A stretch of 10,561 bases of DNA from Casp-actino8 sp041159745 (GTDB lineage Bacteria > Actinomycetota > Acidimicrobiia > Acidimicrobiales > Ilumatobacteraceae), in NCBI GenBank assembly GCA_041159745.1, contig JBEAXP010000124.1, positions 1 through 10,561 of the forward strand, written 5' to 3'. Every line of letters starts with the position of its first letter. Positions within the stretch are counted from its first letter, which is position 1. The notes under the pieces were generated by a model. That model was given only the letters and a program-made list of their open reading frames with translations, was not told the DNA's origin and did not search any database. A program made the position numbers and the translations under genes. Positions 9,337 to 10,561 of this stretch are shown here, one piece after another.

Positions 9337-9725
9337 CAGGAGGCCTCCATCATCGTCTTGAGCCGATCGAGGCCGTCGCCGGCGGCCCCGGCGATCATGA
9401 GGGCCATCACCTCGGGGTCGGCGTCGGTGGAATAGACCACGACGCAACGCGCATCGCCGTCGGGAATCACGTCGACCGTGCCCAGGTGCGACTTCACGAT
9501 CGCGTTGTTGACGATCGTGTACTGGAAGCGACGCAGGTCGTGATCGAGCGTGACGATGTCCTCCTCGAACTTCAGACCCGAGGCCAACGAGATCCATCGC
9601 TTGCTGCCGACAACTTCCGTGCCGGTGGTAGGGAACCACTCGTGCAAGCGGGCCGGATCGCCGACCAGCGACCACACGCGGTCGGCCGGTCGGTCGATGA
9701 ACACGTGCCTTCTGACGGTCCCCAT
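9336..9725 (-). CDS. SRPBCC/START-like fold protein (polyketide cyclase-type)
   Basis: This small protein of 129 residues belongs to the SRPBCC superfamily, whose members bind hydrophobic ligands in a deep pocket. The typical opening is present: RHVFIDRPADRVWSLVGDPARLHEWFP (about 5-31, shown by its key words VFIDRPADRVW and WFP), then a beta-rich middle (RRFQYTIVN) and a C-terminal helix (EVMALMIAGAAGDGLDRLK). The ATG at 9725 is chosen because the family motif begins at once; a longer frame to 9836 would add an unrelated 37 residues and cross the divergent permease gene. TACGGT seven bases upstream suggests a leaderless transcript. Its TGA overlaps the sulfatase ATG by one base, so the pair is translationally coupled and probably works on the same compound. 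The ligand is not predictable. Confidence 0.87.
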   Translation of the reverse strand: MGTVRRHVFIDRPADRVWSLVGDPARLHEWFPTTGTEVVGSKRWISLASGLKFEEDIVTLDHDLRRFQYTIVNNAIVKSHLGTVDVIPDGDARCVVVYSTDADPEVMALMIAGAAGDGLDRLKTMMEAS

Positions 9726-9732
9726 TCGAGCG

Positions 9733-9738
9733 ACCGTA
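9733..9738 (-). promoter_or_regulatory. Candidate -10 element of the SRPBCC-sulfatase operon
   Basis: Read on the minus strand, TACGGT fits TANNNT and ends seven bases before the ATG at 9725, predicting a leaderless message. No Shine-Dalgarno sequence precedes that ATG. The divergent control region shared with the permease gene is only 77 bp (9726-9802). Confidence 0.35.
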
Positions 9739-9802
9739 TCAGGGCCATGAGCAGGTGTGATAGACAACCGAACGAGGGGAACCGAGGGGGGTCGGTGAGC
9801 CA

Positions 9803-10561
9803 ATGAGGGGTTTGGCCAACCGAGTGATGTCGGCACGGCGCGTGATCGCGCCGCTCACCCCTGCGCTGGTTCTGGTCCTCGTGCAGTTGGTGTTCTTCGG
9901 CGTGCCGTTCGGCGCGTGGATCCGCGGCGTGGTGATCGGTCTGCTCACGGCTCTGCTCGCCGTCGGAATGGCTCTCGTGTACCGCGCCAATCGTGTGCTC
10001 AATTTCGCCCAGGCGGATCTCGGCTTCATTCCCGCCGCGTTGTCGGTGGGCATCATCGTGTTCTCGGGTCTTCCGTATCTGCTCGGCCTGGCGGCCGGAC
10101 TCGGTGCGTCGATCGTGCTCGGTGCGTTGGTCGAGTTGGCCATTATTCGACGTTTCGCGCGATCACCGCGGCTGGTGCTCACCGTGGCGACCATCGGCAT
10201 CACGCAGTTGCTCGCGGTGTTCGCCATTCTCATCCCGCGCCTCTGGGACGAGAACGCGGCGTCGCAGCGCATCCCGCCGCCGTTCGACTGGAAGTTGACG
10301 ATCGGATCGTTCATCCTCAACGCCAACGACTTCATCGCGATGATCGTGGCTCCGCTGGCCATGGTCGTGGTGGTGCTCTTCCTCACCCGCACGCGCGTAG
10401 GAACCGCGGTACGAGCGGCGGCCGAACGCAGCGAGCGGGCGTCGCTGCTCGGAATTCCGGTCGGCGGATTGTCGACCATCGTGTGGATGCTCGCCGCGTT
10501 CTTGTCGTTCCTCGCCTTGTTCCTGCGCGCCGGCATCCTCGGAGTGCCGCTCGGCAACGCC
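9803..10561 (+). CDS. Branched-chain amino-acid-type ABC transporter permease, LivH-like (3' end outside window)
   Basis: The frame runs open from the ATG at 9803 to the last base, giving 253 codons without a stop. It encodes a polytopic membrane permease of the LivH/LivM family. The LivH signature is GLLTALLAVGMALVYRANRV then LNFAQADLG (about 46-74), equivalent to the family's YGxxxMINFAHGE region. The cytoplasmic coupling loop reads TRTRVGTAVRAAAERSERAS then LLGIPV (195-220), which contacts the ATPase. Hydrophobic spans lie at about 20-38, 42-60, 75-115, 124-146, 177-195 and 222-246. About 40 residues including an extra hydrophobic segment precede the canonical LivH start, as I recall from actinobacterial long or LivH-LivM fused permeases. 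Purine-rich GAGGGG at 9784-9789 and GGTGAG at 9794-9799 precede the ATG; either may serve as ribosome-binding site. It is divergent from the SRPBCC gene. Substrate unknown; amino acids or small acids are typical. Confidence 0.88.
   Translation, partial: MRGLANRVMSARRVIAPLTPALVLVLVQLVFFGVPFGAWIRGVVIGLLTALLAVGMALVYRANRVLNFAQADLGFIPAALSVGIIVFSGLPYLLGLAAGLGASIVLGALVELAIIRRFARSPRLVLTVATIGITQLLAVFAILIPRLWDENAASQRIPPPFDWKLTIGSFILNANDFIAMIVAPLAMVVVVLFLTRTRVGTAVRAAAERSERASLLGIPVGGLSTIVWMLAAFLSFLALFLRAGILGVPLGNA

Noticed and set aside
7991..9435. Frames at 7991-8878 (minus) and 8521-9435 (plus) across the sulfatase gene
   Set aside because: The sulfatase frame carries the catalytic motifs; these overlap it and show no domain.
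9337..9675. N-terminal extension of the sulfatase frame
   Set aside because: The added 113 residues are Arg/Gly-rich and overlap the SRPBCC gene. The family N-terminus begins at the ATG at 9336.
9726..9836. N-terminal extension of the SRPBCC frame
   Set aside because: The added residues are Pro-rich, unrelated to the fold, and would run across the divergent permease start.
9739..10557. 272-codon minus-strand frame antisense to the permease
   Set aside because: The plus-strand frame has clear LivH motifs and membrane spans; the antisense product is a low-complexity Arg/Thr/Ser shadow.

Overview
The window looks like a chromosomal segment of a high-GC actinobacterium. An Acidimicrobiia-type lineage is my best guess, but this rests on style (an MprAB-like two-component pair, PcrA/UvrD1-type helicase, LivH-like permease, hexamers suggesting leaderless starts) and not on a marker gene. 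I see no tRNA, rRNA, CRISPR array, insertion sequence, phage gene or obvious disruption. Coding density is very high, and nearly all of the many long overlapping frames are shadows caused by GC-rich codon use.

Left block (1-4098): an MprA-like response regulator and its MprB-like histidine kinase overlap by one base. A chromate-transporter-family (ChrA, CHR) protein converges on the kinase gene from the other strand with a 23-base overlap. Divergent from chrA is a gene for a small exported protein with a His/Asp-rich linker. The octamer TTCTCACC occurs just upstream of the regulator gene, with an imperfect partner 11 bp on, and three times in the chrA/secreted-protein intergenic region, spaced 11 and 22 bp. 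This suggests one OmpR-family regulon linking the two-component system, the transporter and the exported protein. It is the most interesting signal in the window.

Middle block (4099-7775): a 17-bp hairpin with two G-U pairs that form only in plus-strand RNA separates the block above from a full-length PcrA/UvrD helicase. A short-chain flavodoxin-like protein and an N-carbamoylputrescine amidase (AguB, polyamine synthesis) follow, 3 bp apart.

Right block (7783-10561): on the minus strand, a START/SRPBCC-fold protein is translationally coupled by a one-base overlap to a formylglycine-type sulfatase. Divergent from this pair, a LivH-like branched-chain amino-acid-type ABC permease runs off the window end. 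Several starts lie 6-9 nt after a -10-like hexamer and have no convincing ribosome-binding site, which fits leaderless transcription.
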